A DNA stretch of 64,000 bases, from the NCBI RefSeq assembly GCF_008704535.1, contig NZ_CP023701.1, forward strand, positions 1,488,001 through 1,552,000, given 5' to 3'. The notes below the pieces were generated by a model that was not told where the DNA came from, did no database searches, and saw only the letters and a program-made list of their open reading frames with translations. Source of the DNA: Streptomyces subrutilus. GTDB taxonomy: Bacteria > Actinomycetota > Actinomycetes > Streptomycetales > Streptomycetaceae. The first letter of the stretch is position 1, and each line of letters opens with the position of its first letter. Both the position numbers and the translations under genes were made by a program. Positions 25,904-34,582 of the stretch are shown here, in pieces.

Positions 25904-26886
25904 TCAGCCGTCGGTGAGCTTCTCCCACTCCGCCCGGTCCGGTCCCACCGCGTTCGGCGCGTAGTCCGGCCGCTCCGCCAGCCGGCGCGCCACCCGCTCC
26001 CGGACCGCCGGGTCGGCGTGGGCCCGGTCCGGCGGATCGGCCAGGTGCCGCACCCTGGCCCGCGCCCGCATCACCTCGGGGTCCTCCAGGGCGCGGTCGA
26101 AGAGGGCGGCCACCTCCCGCGCCGTCCCCGTCCGCCCGGCCCGCGTCGCGAACCGCTCGCCGATGGCGGTGTCGGCGGTCACCTGGTAGGCGAACCCCGG
26201 CTTGAGGGTGCGCACCGCCCAGTCGTGGTGCGCGACGGCGAACCGCACCGATCCGGGGTCCCGGTGCGCCGTACGGGCCACCCTGCGCGCCGCCCACAGC
26301 ACGAGGGAGCTGCCCTGCCCGAAGGTCGGGTTGGTGTGCGTGATCGCGTCCCCGACCGGCACCAGCCCGGTGACGACCGGGCCGCGCCCGTCGACGAGCG
26401 CGCTCCACCGGTTGTCCAGTCCGGCGACGGCCAGCACCTCCGACGACGGCTCCGCGCCCAGCTCCAGCCAGGCCGCACCCGGCGGGAAGGCGCGCGCGGC
26501 CGCCTCGAAGACGGCTGGGTCGCGCAGCGCCGCGCGCGAGGGGTCGCCGGTGTGCACGAACAGGGTCACGGCGAACACCCGGTTGTCCGCCGGGAAGAAC
26601 CGCGCACCCGGCGAACGGCCCGCCGGTCACCGCCCAGGGCCGGCGCGGGCCCTCGTCCATGCCCTCCGGCAGCCGGTACCAGCGGCAGATGTACGCGAGC
26701 CCCGTGCGGTACCGCTCCACGACGGGCGGGCGGCAGCCGGCCGCCGTCAGCCAGCGCTCGGTGCCCGCGCCGGCCGGCCGCGTCCACCACCAGGTCACCC
26801 TCGTAGGCCCCTCCCTCGGTGGTCACACCCGTCACCCGAACCCCGGGATCCGCCCCCGCCCCCGCGGCAGCGTTCCCCACCCCCAC
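25904..26886 (-). pseudogene. Frameshifted, N-truncated FAD-dependent oxygenase
   Basis: Pieces of one FAD-dependent oxidoreductase are spread over three frames: VTGVTTEGGAYEGDLVVDAA (upstream), ERYRTGLAYICRWYRLPEG with GGPFAG (middle), then RFFPADNR-VFAVTLFVHTGD running on in a 224-residue open frame to 25904. The shifts lie near 26610 and 26780. The N-terminal FAD-binding GxGxxG region is missing and is replaced by a low-complexity C/G stretch with tandem GGCCC units (about 26900-26930). The surviving segment contains the late FAD-site motif GLVPVGDAITHTNPTFGQGS. Sequencing errors in homopolymers could explain the shifts, but not the lost N-terminus. Confidence 0.72.
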
Positions 26887-26974
26887 CCCCGCCCCCGTGC
26901 CCGGCCCGGCCCGGCCCGGCCTGTGTGATCAGCCCCGTGACCGGCCCGCCGTACCCCTTGGCCACCCCGCCCGC

Positions 26975-27002
26975 TTGACACATCCTCTTGCCGAAGCGGC
27001 AA
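26975..27002 (+). promoter_or_regulatory. Promoter and operator of the XRE-cupin gene
   Basis: TTGACA at 26975-26980 is a good -35 box. Overlapping the expected -10 area is a perfect dyad TTGCCG-AAG-CGGCAA (26988-27002), which ends 8 bases before the ATG at 27011. The arrangement suggests repression, most simply autoregulation by the HTH protein encoded directly downstream. Confidence 0.65.
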
Positions 27003-27010
27003 ATGGACCC

Positions 27011-27643
27011 ATGGCCACCGAAGAGCAGGACGAGGAACTCGCGGGCGTGCTGACCGGCGTCGGACCGCGGCTGCGGGCCCTGCGGCACCAGCGCGGCACC
27101 ACCCTGGCGCAGCTCAGCGAGACCACCGGGATCTCCCTGTCCACCCTCTCCCGGCTGGAGTCCGGCCGGCGCCGGCCCACCCTGGAGCTGCTGCTCCCGC
27201 TGGCCCGCGCCCACCGCGTACCGCTCGACGAGCTGGTCGGCGCCCCGGAGACCGGCGATCCCCGGGTGCGGCCGCGTCCGTTCGTCCGGCACGGGACCAC
27301 GTACGTACCGCTGACCCGCAACCTCGGCGGGCTCCACGCCTTCAAGCAGATCCTGCCGGCCGTCGACGGCCCGCCGCCCGTCCCCGAGATGGGCGTGCAC
27401 GAGGGCTACGAGTGGCTGTACGTCCTCTCCGGCCGGCTCCGCCTGCTGCTCGGCGCACACGACCTGGTCCTCGGCCCGGGCGAGGCGGCCGAGTTCGACA
27501 CGCGCACCCCGCACGCCTTCGTCAACGCCGGTCCGCAGCCGGCCGAGTTCCTGAGCCTCTTCGGCCCGCAGGGCGAGCGGATCCACGTCCGTGCCAGACC
27601 CACCGCCGCCACCCCCACCGCCTCCTCGGAAGGACGCCCATGA
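27011..27643 (+). CDS. XRE-family regulator with C-terminal cupin domain
   Basis: The ATG at 27011 gives 210 aa. The N-terminal HTH (about 18-75) has LAQLSETTGISLSTLSRLES. The C-terminal half is a small cupin sensor: EMGVHEGYEWLYVLSGRLRL and ... VLGPGEAAEFDTRTPHAFVN, with metal/ligand-like His and Glu residues. XRE-cupin proteins bind a small metabolite through the cupin and control adjacent genes. Its TGA overlaps the ATG of the NUDIX gene, so the two are translated together. The divergent neighbour is the decayed FAD oxygenase, probably its former target. Confidence 0.87.
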   Translation: MATEEQDEELAGVLTGVGPRLRALRHQRGTTLAQLSETTGISLSTLSRLESGRRRPTLELLLPLARAHRVPLDELVGAPETGDPRVRPRPFVRHGTTYVPLTRNLGGLHAFKQILPAVDGPPPVPEMGVHEGYEWLYVLSGRLRLLLGAHDLVLGPGEAAEFDTRTPHAFVNAGPQPAEFLSLFGPQGERIHVRARPTAATPTASSEGRP

Positions 27644-28161
27644 GCACCACCCCCGCCCCGGACCCCGACCGCTCCCCCGTGTCCCGTCCGCGCGCCGTCC
27701 CGCAGCCCAATGCCGTCGTCGGCGTGGGCCTGGTCGTGGTCGACGCGGAGGGCCTGGTGCTGCTGGGGCAGGCCCACGACGGACACTGGGAGCTGCCGGG
27801 CGGCAAGGTCGATCCCGGCGAGGGGTTCGAGCAGGCCGCGGCCCGCGAACTCGCCGAGGAGACCGACCTGCGCGCCGACCCCGCCGACGTCCGGGTCCTC
27901 GCCGTGCAGATCGGCACCGACCCGGGCCTGACCCGGCTGACGGCCGCCGCCGTGACCACGGCCGCGCGGGGCGTCCCGCTCGTCACCGAGCCCGACAAGA
28001 TCACCCGCTGGCAGTGGTTCGCCCCGGACCTGATCCCGCGGGCCCTCTACGCTCCGTCGGCGGCCGTCCTGCGCGTCTGGCGCCCGGAGCTCACCGCCCT
28101 GCCGGACGTGCCCTCCCACGACTACGCCACGACCCGCCCGGCCGCGCCCCCGACCGGGTGA
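27640..28161 (+). CDS. NUDIX hydrolase
   Basis: This 173-aa protein overlaps the previous gene by ATGA. The Nudix box is clear: GGKVDPGEGFEQAAARELAE followed by ETD, matching GX5EX7REUXEEXGU with the last Gly replaced by Asp. It hydrolyses a nucleoside diphosphate linked to another moiety; QWFAPDLIPRALYAPSAAVL in the C-terminal half is typical of CTP/8-oxo-dGTP-type members. Translational coupling to an XRE-cupin regulator suggests induction by the same signal. The substrate is unknown. Confidence 0.88.
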   Translation: MSTTPAPDPDRSPVSRPRAVPQPNAVVGVGLVVVDAEGLVLLGQAHDGHWELPGGKVDPGEGFEQAAARELAEETDLRADPADVRVLAVQIGTDPGLTRLTAAAVTTAARGVPLVTEPDKITRWQWFAPDLIPRALYAPSAAVLRVWRPELTALPDVPSHDYATTRPAAPPTG

Positions 28162-28322
28162 CCCGAGAGGCCGGGCCCGGGGGCACGCCCCCGGCCCGCA
28201 CCGGCCCGCACCGGCCCGCACGCCCCTCATGCCCCGTCCGATCCGGCGCGATCCGGCCCGCGCCGCCGACGCGCCCACCACGGCCGCGAAGACCGCCGCC
28301 CCCACCACGACCGCTACGACCG

Positions 28323-30383
28323 CTACGACCGCGCCGCCACCCGCGGGGCGAAGTTGCCCTCGCCCAGGTCCTCCGCGAGCAGCCGCTTGGCGATCGCGTC
28401 CGCCGCGGCCCGCAGCTCCGCGCTCCGCGGCCGGCCCCGGTCCTTCTCCAGCCGGTCACCCAGCCAGGCCGCCCAGGCCGCCGAGATCACGTCGGCCTCG
28501 CGCTGCCCGGCCGGGGTCAGCGTGAAGAAACTGCCCTGGCGGCTCAGGAAGCCCTCCTCCGTCATCCGGTCGAAGACCGGGAGCAGCACCTCCGGCGGCA
28601 GCGAGCGCCGTCCGGCGATCAGTCCGAGGCTGGCGTAGCCGACGGTCCGGGTCATGAGGTCGACCTGCATCACGGTCCACGCCCCGGCCATGTCCAGCCG
28701 GGTGTCGGAGTCCTCGACGATGCCGCGCGCCGTGTCCGGGCCCATGCCGCGTACGAGCTTGCCGACCGCCAGCTCCAGCAGCTTGGCCGAGTCGCCGGAG
28801 GCGGTGGCCGGGGAGCCGAAGCCGTCGCCCATGTCGGTGGACCCGGCGCGGGCGCTGTCGCGCAGGTGCACCTGCTTGAGGAAGAGCGCCACGACGAAGC
28901 CGAACCCCGCCACCGGCACGGTCCACAGGAACACCGTCTGCAAGGCGTGCGCGTAGGCGTCGATGATCGGGGCCGCGGCCGCCGGGTCCAGCCCGTGCAC
29001 GCCCTTCGGGCTCTGCGCGGCGGCGGCCAGCGCCACCGGGTCCGCGCCGGTGGCCCGCGCCGCCCGCAGGACGCCCTTCTTCAGCTCGGGTTCCAGGCTG
29101 TTGGCGTAGATGGTGCCGAAGACCGCGGTGCCGAAGGAGCTGCCGAGCGTACGGAAGAAGGTGACGCCGGAGGTGGCGGTGCCGAGGTCGGCGTAGTCGA
29201 CGGTGTTCTGCACGGCGATGGTGAGCACCTGCATGGACAGGCCGATGCCGACGCCGAGGACGAACATGTAGAGGGATTCCAGCCAGGCGCCGGTGTGCGG
29301 CCCCATCAGGGACAGCAGGTAGAGGCCGACGCCCATGACCAGGCTTCCTACGATGGGGAAGATCCGGTACTGCCCGGTCCTGCTCACCACGGTGCCGCTG
29401 AAGACCGAGGCGATCAGCAGGCCGATGACGAGCGGCAGCGTCCGCACGCCGGACACGGTGGCCGAGTCCCCGTCCACGTACTGGAGGTAGGTGGGCAGGA
29501 AGGTCATCGCGCCGAGCATGGCGAAGCCGACGACGAAGCTGAGCACCGAGCAGACCGTGAAGACGGGGTTGCGGAACAGCCGCATGGGCAGCATCGGTTC
29601 CTTGGCCCTGGTCTCCACGAGGCAGAAGAGGGCGAGGGCCACGAGGCCGCCGACGAACAGGCCGATGATCGTCGGGGAGCCCCAGGCGTACTCGTTGCCG
29701 CCCCAGCTGGTGGCCAGGATCAGGGCGCTGGCGCCGACGGCCACCAGCGCGATGCCCAGGTAGTCGATCACCGGGCGGCCGGCGACGCGGACGGAGGGGA
29801 TCGTCCTGGCCGCGGCGATCACGACCAGGACCGCGATCGGGACGTTCACGTAGAAGGCCCAGCGCCAGCTGAGGTGGTCGGTGAACAGACCGCCCAGCAG
29901 TGGGCCGATCACCGTCGCGACGCCGAACACGGCGCCGATGGCGCCCTGGTACTTGCCGCGTTCGCGCAGCGGGACCACATCGGCGATCAGGGCCATGGAG
30001 GTGACCATCAGACCGCCCGCGCCGATGCCCTGCACGCCCCGCCAGAGGATGAGCAGGGTCATGTTCCCGGCGAGGCCGCACAGGAAGGAGCCGGTGATGA
30101 AGACGATCGCGGAGAGCTGGAAGATCACCTTCCGGCCGAAGAGGTCACCGAACTTGCCCACCAGCACCGTCGCGACGGTCTCCGCGAGCAGGTAGGACGT
30201 CACCACCCACGACATGTGGGCGGCGCCGCCCAGGTCCGCCACGATCGTGGGCAGCGCGGTGCCCACGATCGTCTGGTCGAGGGCGGCCAGCAGCACGCCG
30301 AGCATGATGGTGCCGAAGATGACGTTGCGCCGCCGCCGGTCGAGGAGGGGTGGCGCCGCGGCTACGACGGAGGCAGTGGTCAC
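28323..30383 (-). CDS. DHA2-type MFS exporter with fused C-terminal winged-helix domain
   Basis: The GTG at 30381-30383 is taken as start (686 aa); the frame is open further upstream. Fourteen hydrophobic segments fill about 30-520. Motifs are LDQTIVGTALPTIVADLGG (TM1), GKFGDLFGRKVIFQ (motif A) and GAVFGVATVIGPLLGGLFTD (motif C of drug:H+ antiporters). After residue 535 comes a soluble region of about 150 residues that reads like a MarR winged helix (LPPEVLLPVFDRMTEEGFLS, then FFTLTPAGQREADVI). It probably exports a drug or metabolite. The tail may sense substrate or bind DNA; this is inferred. A 30-bp palindrome lies just upstream. Confidence 0.85.
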   Translation of the reverse strand: MTTASVVAAAPPLLDRRRRNVIFGTIMLGVLLAALDQTIVGTALPTIVADLGGAAHMSWVVTSYLLAETVATVLVGKFGDLFGRKVIFQLSAIVFITGSFLCGLAGNMTLLILWRGVQGIGAGGLMVTSMALIADVVPLRERGKYQGAIGAVFGVATVIGPLLGGLFTDHLSWRWAFYVNVPIAVLVVIAAARTIPSVRVAGRPVIDYLGIALVAVGASALILATSWGGNEYAWGSPTIIGLFVGGLVALALFCLVETRAKEPMLPMRLFRNPVFTVCSVLSFVVGFAMLGAMTFLPTYLQYVDGDSATVSGVRTLPLVIGLLIASVFSGTVVSRTGQYRIFPIVGSLVMGVGLYLLSLMGPHTGAWLESLYMFVLGVGIGLSMQVLTIAVQNTVDYADLGTATSGVTFFRTLGSSFGTAVFGTIYANSLEPELKKGVLRAARATGADPVALAAAAQSPKGVHGLDPAAAAPIIDAYAHALQTVFLWTVPVAGFGFVVALFLKQVHLRDSARAGSTDMGDGFGSPATASGDSAKLLELAVGKLVRGMGPDTARGIVEDSDTRLDMAGAWTVMQVDLMTRTVGYASLGLIAGRRSLPPEVLLPVFDRMTEEGFLSRQGSFFTLTPAGQREADVISAAWAAWLGDRLEKDRGRPRSAELRAAADAIAKRLLAEDLGEGNFAPRVAARS

Positions 30384-30403
30384 ACCCCGCACTCTCACAG
30401 CAC

Positions 30404-30433
30404 CGGCCCCGTGCCGCATGCGGCACGGGGCCG
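30404..30433. promoter_or_regulatory. 30-bp perfect palindrome upstream of the MFS gene
   Basis: Bases 30404-30418 (CGGCCCCGTGCCGCA) are exactly complementary to 30419-30433 with no spacer. The GTGCCGCATGCGGCAC core is a typical operator length for MarR or TetR dimers. It ends 21 bases before the GTG start, so it lies in the promoter or 5' leader. A transcript hairpin is the alternative. Confidence 0.65.
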
Positions 30434-30513
30434 TACGGGGGACACGACCGCACGGGCGACACGGCCGTACGGGCGACACGGCCGTACGGGCGACACGGCC
30501 GTACGGGCGAAGC
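30429..30513. repeat. Five tandem 17-bp repeats
   Basis: Unit GGCCGTACGGGCGACAC at 30429, 30446, 30463, 30480 and 30497. Copies three and four are identical; the first, second and fifth differ at one to three positions. The array starts inside the palindrome and lies between the MFS and GH4 genes. Each unit contains the palindrome CCGTACGG, so it could be a multi-copy binding site or simple slippage. Confidence 0.7.
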
Positions 30514-30620
30514 GGCGCGCGACCGCAGCGGGACCCGGACCACCCCCGGCCCACCCCCGGCCCCGGGCCGCCCGGCCAGAGGACGCCGACCCCCGGGCCC
30601 CGCCCCCGCGACCGCCGCCG

Positions 30621-31976
30621 TCAGCGCAGGTACGCCAGGCCCGGGTGGACAGCCGCGTACCCGTCCAGGAGGCGCCGGGCCACGCCGACCGAGTCCACCA
30701 GCGGATGCAGGGCGAAGGCCTTCACCGCGGTGGCCCGCGACCCGCTCGCCGCGGCCCCCAGCACCTCCCGCTCGACCGCCTTGACCGAGGTCACCAGGCC
30801 GACCGCGTGCAGGGGCAGCGGGGCGACGCCCACCGGGTGGGCTCCGTTCGCGTCGACCAGGCAGGGCACCTCGATGACGGCCTCGGCGTCCAGCACGGAG
30901 AGGGTGGAGCCGTTGCGGACGTTGAGGATCAGCGTGGCCCGTTCGTCGCGGGCGATGGCCCGCATGAGGGCGAGGGCGACCTTCTCGTAGCCGCCGGACT
31001 CCAGGTCGCTGTCGTCGCGCTCCCCGACCCCCGCCACCTCCCGGTTCTCGGCCATGTACGTGGCCTCCCGCTCGGCCCGGGTCCGGTCCCAGGCGGCGAG
31101 CGCCGCCCCGGCCGGCTGCCCGGGCCGGCCGGCCTGCGCGTAGAAGCCGCGCTGCTGGTCGCGCAGGAACGCCCCGCGGGTCCGCGCGGCCTCCCGGTAC
31201 GCCCGGACGGTGTCCCGGTTGAAGTAGTAGTAGTGCAGGTACTCGTTGGGGACCGCACCGAGCGAGCGCAGCCACTGCGCGCCGAAGAGCCGGCCCTCCT
31301 CGAAGGACTCCAGCGCACCGTCGTCGGCCAGCAGCCGGGGCAGCTCGTCGCGGCCGCCGACGTGCAGCCCGCGCACCCAGCCGAGGTGGTTGAGGCCCAC
31401 GTAGTCGATCCACGCGTCCTGGGGCCTGGCTCCCACCAGCCGGGCGATGCGCCGGCCGAGGCCCACGGGCGAGTCGCAGATGCCGATCACGCGCCCGCCG
31501 AGCTCCTCGGCCATGGCCTCGGTGACGATCCCGGCCGGGTTGGTGAAGTTGATGACCCACGCCTCGGGGGCCGTACGCGCGATGCGCCGGGCGATCTCCC
31601 GCGCCACCGGCACGGTGCGCAGGCCGTACGCGATCCCGCCCGCGCCCACCGTCTCCTGGCCCAGCACTCCCTCGGCCAGGGCGACGCGCTCGTCGGCGGC
31701 GCGGCCCTCCAGCCCGCCGACGCGGATGGCCGAGAAGACGAAGTCGGCGCCGCGCAGGGCCTCGTCGAGGTCGGTGGTGGCCGTGACGGCCGGGGCGTCC
31801 GGCACACCGGCCGCCGCGGCCTGGTCGGCGAGGACCCGGGCCATGGCGCCGAGCCGGGCGGCGTCCTCGTCGTAGAGCACCACCCGGGTGACCCGGCCTT
31901 CGGCGTGGTCGCCGAGCAGGGCGCCGTAGACGAGCGGTACCCGGAACCCGCCTCCTCCGAGGATCGTCAGCCGCAC
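30621..31976 (-). CDS. 6-phospho-beta-glucosidase (glycoside hydrolase family 4)
   Basis: The GTG at 31974-31976 starts the family similarity directly (VRLTILGGGGFRVPLVYGAL), giving 451 aa. GH4 enzymes need NAD and a divalent metal. Visible features are the dinucleotide site ILGGGGFRVP, INFTNPAGIVTEAM, the metal-ligand Cys in GICDSPVG and the metal-ligand His in VGLNHLGWVRG. The family cleaves phosphorylated or plain beta-glucosides by a redox mechanism. No PTS or sugar ABC genes are adjacent, so the substrate source is unclear. Confidence 0.9.
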   Translation of the reverse strand: MRLTILGGGGFRVPLVYGALLGDHAEGRVTRVVLYDEDAARLGAMARVLADQAAAAGVPDAPAVTATTDLDEALRGADFVFSAIRVGGLEGRAADERVALAEGVLGQETVGAGGIAYGLRTVPVAREIARRIARTAPEAWVINFTNPAGIVTEAMAEELGGRVIGICDSPVGLGRRIARLVGARPQDAWIDYVGLNHLGWVRGLHVGGRDELPRLLADDGALESFEEGRLFGAQWLRSLGAVPNEYLHYYYFNRDTVRAYREAARTRGAFLRDQQRGFYAQAGRPGQPAGAALAAWDRTRAEREATYMAENREVAGVGERDDSDLESGGYEKVALALMRAIARDERATLILNVRNGSTLSVLDAEAVIEVPCLVDANGAHPVGVAPLPLHAVGLVTSVKAVEREVLGAAASGSRATAVKAFALHPLVDSVGVARRLLDGYAAVHPGLAYLR

Positions 31977-32088
31977 GTCCCAACCGCCCTTCGCCCGTGG
32001 TCCACCGCGTCGGTGCCACGATCCGTGACACTCCCGCGGCACGCGCCGCGGGGAGACCCAGTCTCCCCCGGCGGGCGCCGTGCGCGGG

Positions 32089-33075
32089 CTACTCCCCCAG
32101 CGACGGCACGGCGCGCAGCCGGCTGTTGCGCTGCTGGGGGAAGCCGCCGACCGGGGCCGGCCCGGTGGGCGCGCCCTGCGGGGCGGAGAGGATCAGGGTG
32201 ATCCGGGTCAGACCCATCCCGTCCAGCATCCGGCTGGTTTCGGCCACCATCCGGCAGCGGACCAGACCCCACCGCGGGTCGGGGTGGCGCACGGTGCGCA
32301 CCGCTCCGTCCTGCTCGGCGGCCTGCGCGCCGTGGGTGCTCAGCCAGTGCGGCACCCCGTACCGGTAGGCCGCCTCCATGAACGGGTCGCGGGCCACCTC
32401 CTGGCGGATGCTGCGCAGCCCCTCGTCCTCGGGGGCGGCGGCCAGCGCGGTCGCGAAGCGGGCCAGCAGCGGTACGCACCAGGCCGGTTCGTGGTCCTCC
32501 AGCACCGCGGCCGCGTCCGGATGGAACAGCACGAAGCGCAGGAAGTTGTCGTCCGGCAGGGCCGTCGGATGCGGCCGTACGGACTGGAACAGCCGGTCGA
32601 AGGCCGAGTTGGTGAGCGCGACGTCCCACCGGTGGTCCACGAGGAAGCTGGGGTAGGGCACGGCCTCCATGAGGGCCGCGTAGTCGCACAGGTAGTCGCG
32701 CTGCGCGGGGTCCTCCGGCAGCCGGTTCTCCTCTGCGGCCCGCCACGTGGGCGGCGGGTCGCGGTCGACCATGACGCGGAAGAGCCAGAAGCACTGGCGC
32801 TCGCTCATCTCCAACGCCTCTGCCAGGGCCAGCAGTTTGCGGTCCGTCCACTCCTTGACCAGTCCGCGCTCCCAATTCCCGTAGGCGCGGACACTGATGC
32901 GCAGACGCGCGGCGAGGTCCTCCTGGCTCAGGCCCAGTTCCTCGCGGCGCTGGCGCAATATCTCCTTGCGTCGCTCCGACCGCACGGCGCCGCGTGCGGA
33001 CTCTTCGCCCGCCAGGCGCTCCTCACCGGCTCGGGCGAGGTCATCGGACGGGCCCACCGCTGCGAGATGTGGCAC
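32089..33075 (-). CDS. XRE-family regulator with MmyB-like ligand domain
   Basis: The frame is open to 33195, but the GTG at 33073-33075 follows a strong GAGGGGGAG site, and a promoter-like TTGACA lies inside the upstream extension, so the shorter 328-aa form is preferred. The HTH (about 45-100) has LGLSQEDLAARLRISVRAYGNWERG. The C-terminal region shows the MmyB-type layout: VPYPSFLVDHRWDVALTNSA and FLRFVLFHPDAAAVL. This family is common in Streptomyces; its ligands are mostly unknown, possibly fatty acids. It is divergent from the HTH-ImmA/IrrE-membrane triad. Confidence 0.83.
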   Translation of the reverse strand: MPHLAAVGPSDDLARAGEERLAGEESARGAVRSERRKEILRQRREELGLSQEDLAARLRISVRAYGNWERGLVKEWTDRKLLALAEALEMSERQCFWLFRVMVDRDPPPTWRAAEENRLPEDPAQRDYLCDYAALMEAVPYPSFLVDHRWDVALTNSAFDRLFQSVRPHPTALPDDNFLRFVLFHPDAAAVLEDHEPAWCVPLLARFATALAAAPEDEGLRSIRQEVARDPFMEAAYRYGVPHWLSTHGAQAAEQDGAVRTVRHPDPRWGLVRCRMVAETSRMLDGMGLTRITLILSAPQGAPTGPAPVGGFPQQRNSRLRAVPSLGE

Positions 33076-33122
33076 CGAGAGCTCCCCCTCCTCACGGTCT
33101 GGATCTTCATTTCCGTGTGGCG

Positions 33123-33152
33123 ATCCTGCTACCGACTTCATTCGAGTGTCAA
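33123..33152 (-). promoter_or_regulatory. Promoter of the MmyB-type regulator
   Basis: On the minus strand TTGACA (33147-33152) is followed about 17 bases later by TAGCAGGAT, whose inner hexamer resembles a -10 box. Transcription would start near 33115, leaving room for the GAGGGGGAG ribosome site before the GTG at 33075. Confidence 0.5.
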
Positions 33153-33190
33153 CTATTGTGGCAATTCCAGCCTCTTGACAGCTCATTCCC

Positions 33191-33204
33191 GCCACAGCTG
33201 TGGC
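33191..33204. promoter_or_regulatory. Perfect 14-bp palindrome in the divergent promoter region
   Basis: GCCACAGCTGTGGC reads the same on both strands. It lies between the starts of the MmyB-type regulator (33075) and the triad's HTH regulator (33292), so it is a candidate operator for either protein. Confidence 0.45.
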
Positions 33205-33291
33205 ACGTTCTAGCCCTTCGCATCAGGACCGGATAGATTCCAGAAGCCGACCGTGCCCGAACCGACCTCGCGCGATCTAGGAGAACCACTG

Positions 33292-33960
33292 GTGACAGAC
33301 GGCTTCCCGGCTCCCGTCGCGGTGGCCCACGCACCCCTGGCAGCCACCGTCACGCGCGTCGCCGAACTCGCGGGCAAGATGGGCCGCGACCTCAACCAGG
33401 TCTTCGACCTGCGGCGCCTCTCCGAGGCCTCCGGCGTGCCCACGGACGTGGTGAGAACCCTGCTCGACGGCAGACCCGCGGGCGAACCCGACCTGCAGAC
33501 CCGCTTCCTCCAGCGGCTGGACCTGCTGCGGCGCACCCGGGTCAAGTCCAACGGCCGCCGCTACACGCAGCAGGAGATCGCCGACGGCGCCGGGATGTCC
33601 CGACAGCAGGCCGGCGCCCTGATCAACGGGGACCGCCGCCCCACCATGGAGCACTGCGACGCGATCCAGCGCTTCTTCGGGGTGCACGCCGGGTTCCTCA
33701 CCGCACACGACGCCGACGCCCTCACGGACGCGCTCCAGCGGACCGAGCAGCAGCTGCTCCAGGACTTCGCGGGGCGCGCCCGGGAAACCGCACAGGCCGC
33801 GGCCGCTTCGGCGGGTGATCCGCTGGCAAGACTCCTGCAGAACCACGGCGTCCGGGGCATCGCCTGGCGCGCCGCCCAACTGCCCAGCGACAAGCACCGG
33901 GACAAGGTGACCGAATGGCTGGACATGCTTCTCGAAAGCGTCAAACCGAACGAATCCTGA
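33292..33960 (+). CDS. HTH regulator of an ImmA/IrrE-associated triad
   Basis: A GTG at 33292 with AGGAG 8 bases upstream gives 222 aa; an earlier in-frame GTG at 33253 lacks such a site. A Cro/CI-type HTH lies in the middle (about 80-135): RYTQQEIADGAGMSRQQAGALINGD, interrupted only by its turn. The C-terminal half is helical (ARETAQAAAASAGDPLARLL). The next gene encodes an ImmA/IrrE-type protease 64 bases on, and such proteases typically cleave a partner HTH repressor, so this is the likely substrate. A hairpin GACCCAG...CTGGGTC (33959-33980) overlaps the stop codon. Confidence 0.82.
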   Translation: MTDGFPAPVAVAHAPLAATVTRVAELAGKMGRDLNQVFDLRRLSEASGVPTDVVRTLLDGRPAGEPDLQTRFLQRLDLLRRTRVKSNGRRYTQQEIADGAGMSRQQAGALINGDRRPTMEHCDAIQRFFGVHAGFLTAHDADALTDALQRTEQQLLQDFAGRARETAQAAAASAGDPLARLLQNHGVRGIAWRAAQLPSDKHRDKVTEWLDMLLESVKPNES

Positions 33961-34024
33961 CCCAGTCGAAAGTCTGGGTCTGATCCTTGAGTCCTGATCC
34001 GGATCCGCGCCGACGGGGAGAACG

Positions 34025-34582
34025 GTGAGCATAGGCAGAGAGCAGCGGCGGCTGTGCGGGGAACTGGTGGCCGGCATCCGGCTCACCGCCCCCGTGGAAC
34101 CCGTGGACCTCTACGCCGCCCTCTGCGAGGGCATGAGCAGACACCGTGGCCGCCGGGTGGACTTCCGGATGGCAGCCTTCCCGCCAGGGACGGCCAGCGG
34201 CCTGTGGCTCGACATGGCGGACCGCGATCTCGTGGTCATCGAGGAACGCACCGCACCCGACCACCAGCTGGTCATCCTGGGCCACGAGCTGTGGCACATG
34301 AAGGCCGGCCACTGCAGCCACCACGTCGACGGCGCCGCCGTCGCCGCCCGGCTGCTGTCCGACCAGGCCGACATCGGCGAGACCGTTCGCCGTGTCGCCG
34401 CGCGCACGCGCGCCGACGTCCGGGAGGAGACGGAGGCGGAAACGTTCGGCCTGCTGCTGGGCAGCAGGTGCCGGACCTGGCTGGCCGGCTCGTCGAGCCA
34501 CCGGGCCCCGGCACAGCGTGACCAGTTGGCGGGCCGCATCGAGGCCTCGCTCGGATACCGGGGGCACAGGAACGACCGTTGA
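34025..34582 (+). CDS. ImmA/IrrE-family zinc metallopeptidase
   Basis: The GTG at 34025 gives 185 aa. The zinc motif is VILGHELWHMKAGH (HExxH, near residue 85), preceded by a beta strand with DRDLVVIEERTAPDHQ. A distal Glu in EETEAETFGLLLGS can be the third ligand. This matches the toxin-like or regulatory proteases that cleave XRE repressors on a stress signal. It lies behind the HTH gene, and its TGA overlaps the TTG of the membrane protein gene (TTGA). The coupling suggests a sensing module of repressor, protease and membrane component; the signal is unknown. Confidence 0.85.
   Translation: MSIGREQRRLCGELVAGIRLTAPVEPVDLYAALCEGMSRHRGRRVDFRMAAFPPGTASGLWLDMADRDLVVIEERTAPDHQLVILGHELWHMKAGHCSHHVDGAAVAARLLSDQADIGETVRRVAARTRADVREETEAETFGLLLGSRCRTWLAGSSSHRAPAQRDQLAGRIEASLGYRGHRNDR

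Noticed and set aside
30429..30513. Possible CRISPR array
   Set aside because: The 17-bp units follow each other directly, with no spacers between them.
27591..32201. A plus-strand frame of about 1500 codons
   Set aside because: It is a shadow of the NUDIX, MFS and GH4 genes; composition is Arg/Gly/His-rich with no domain.
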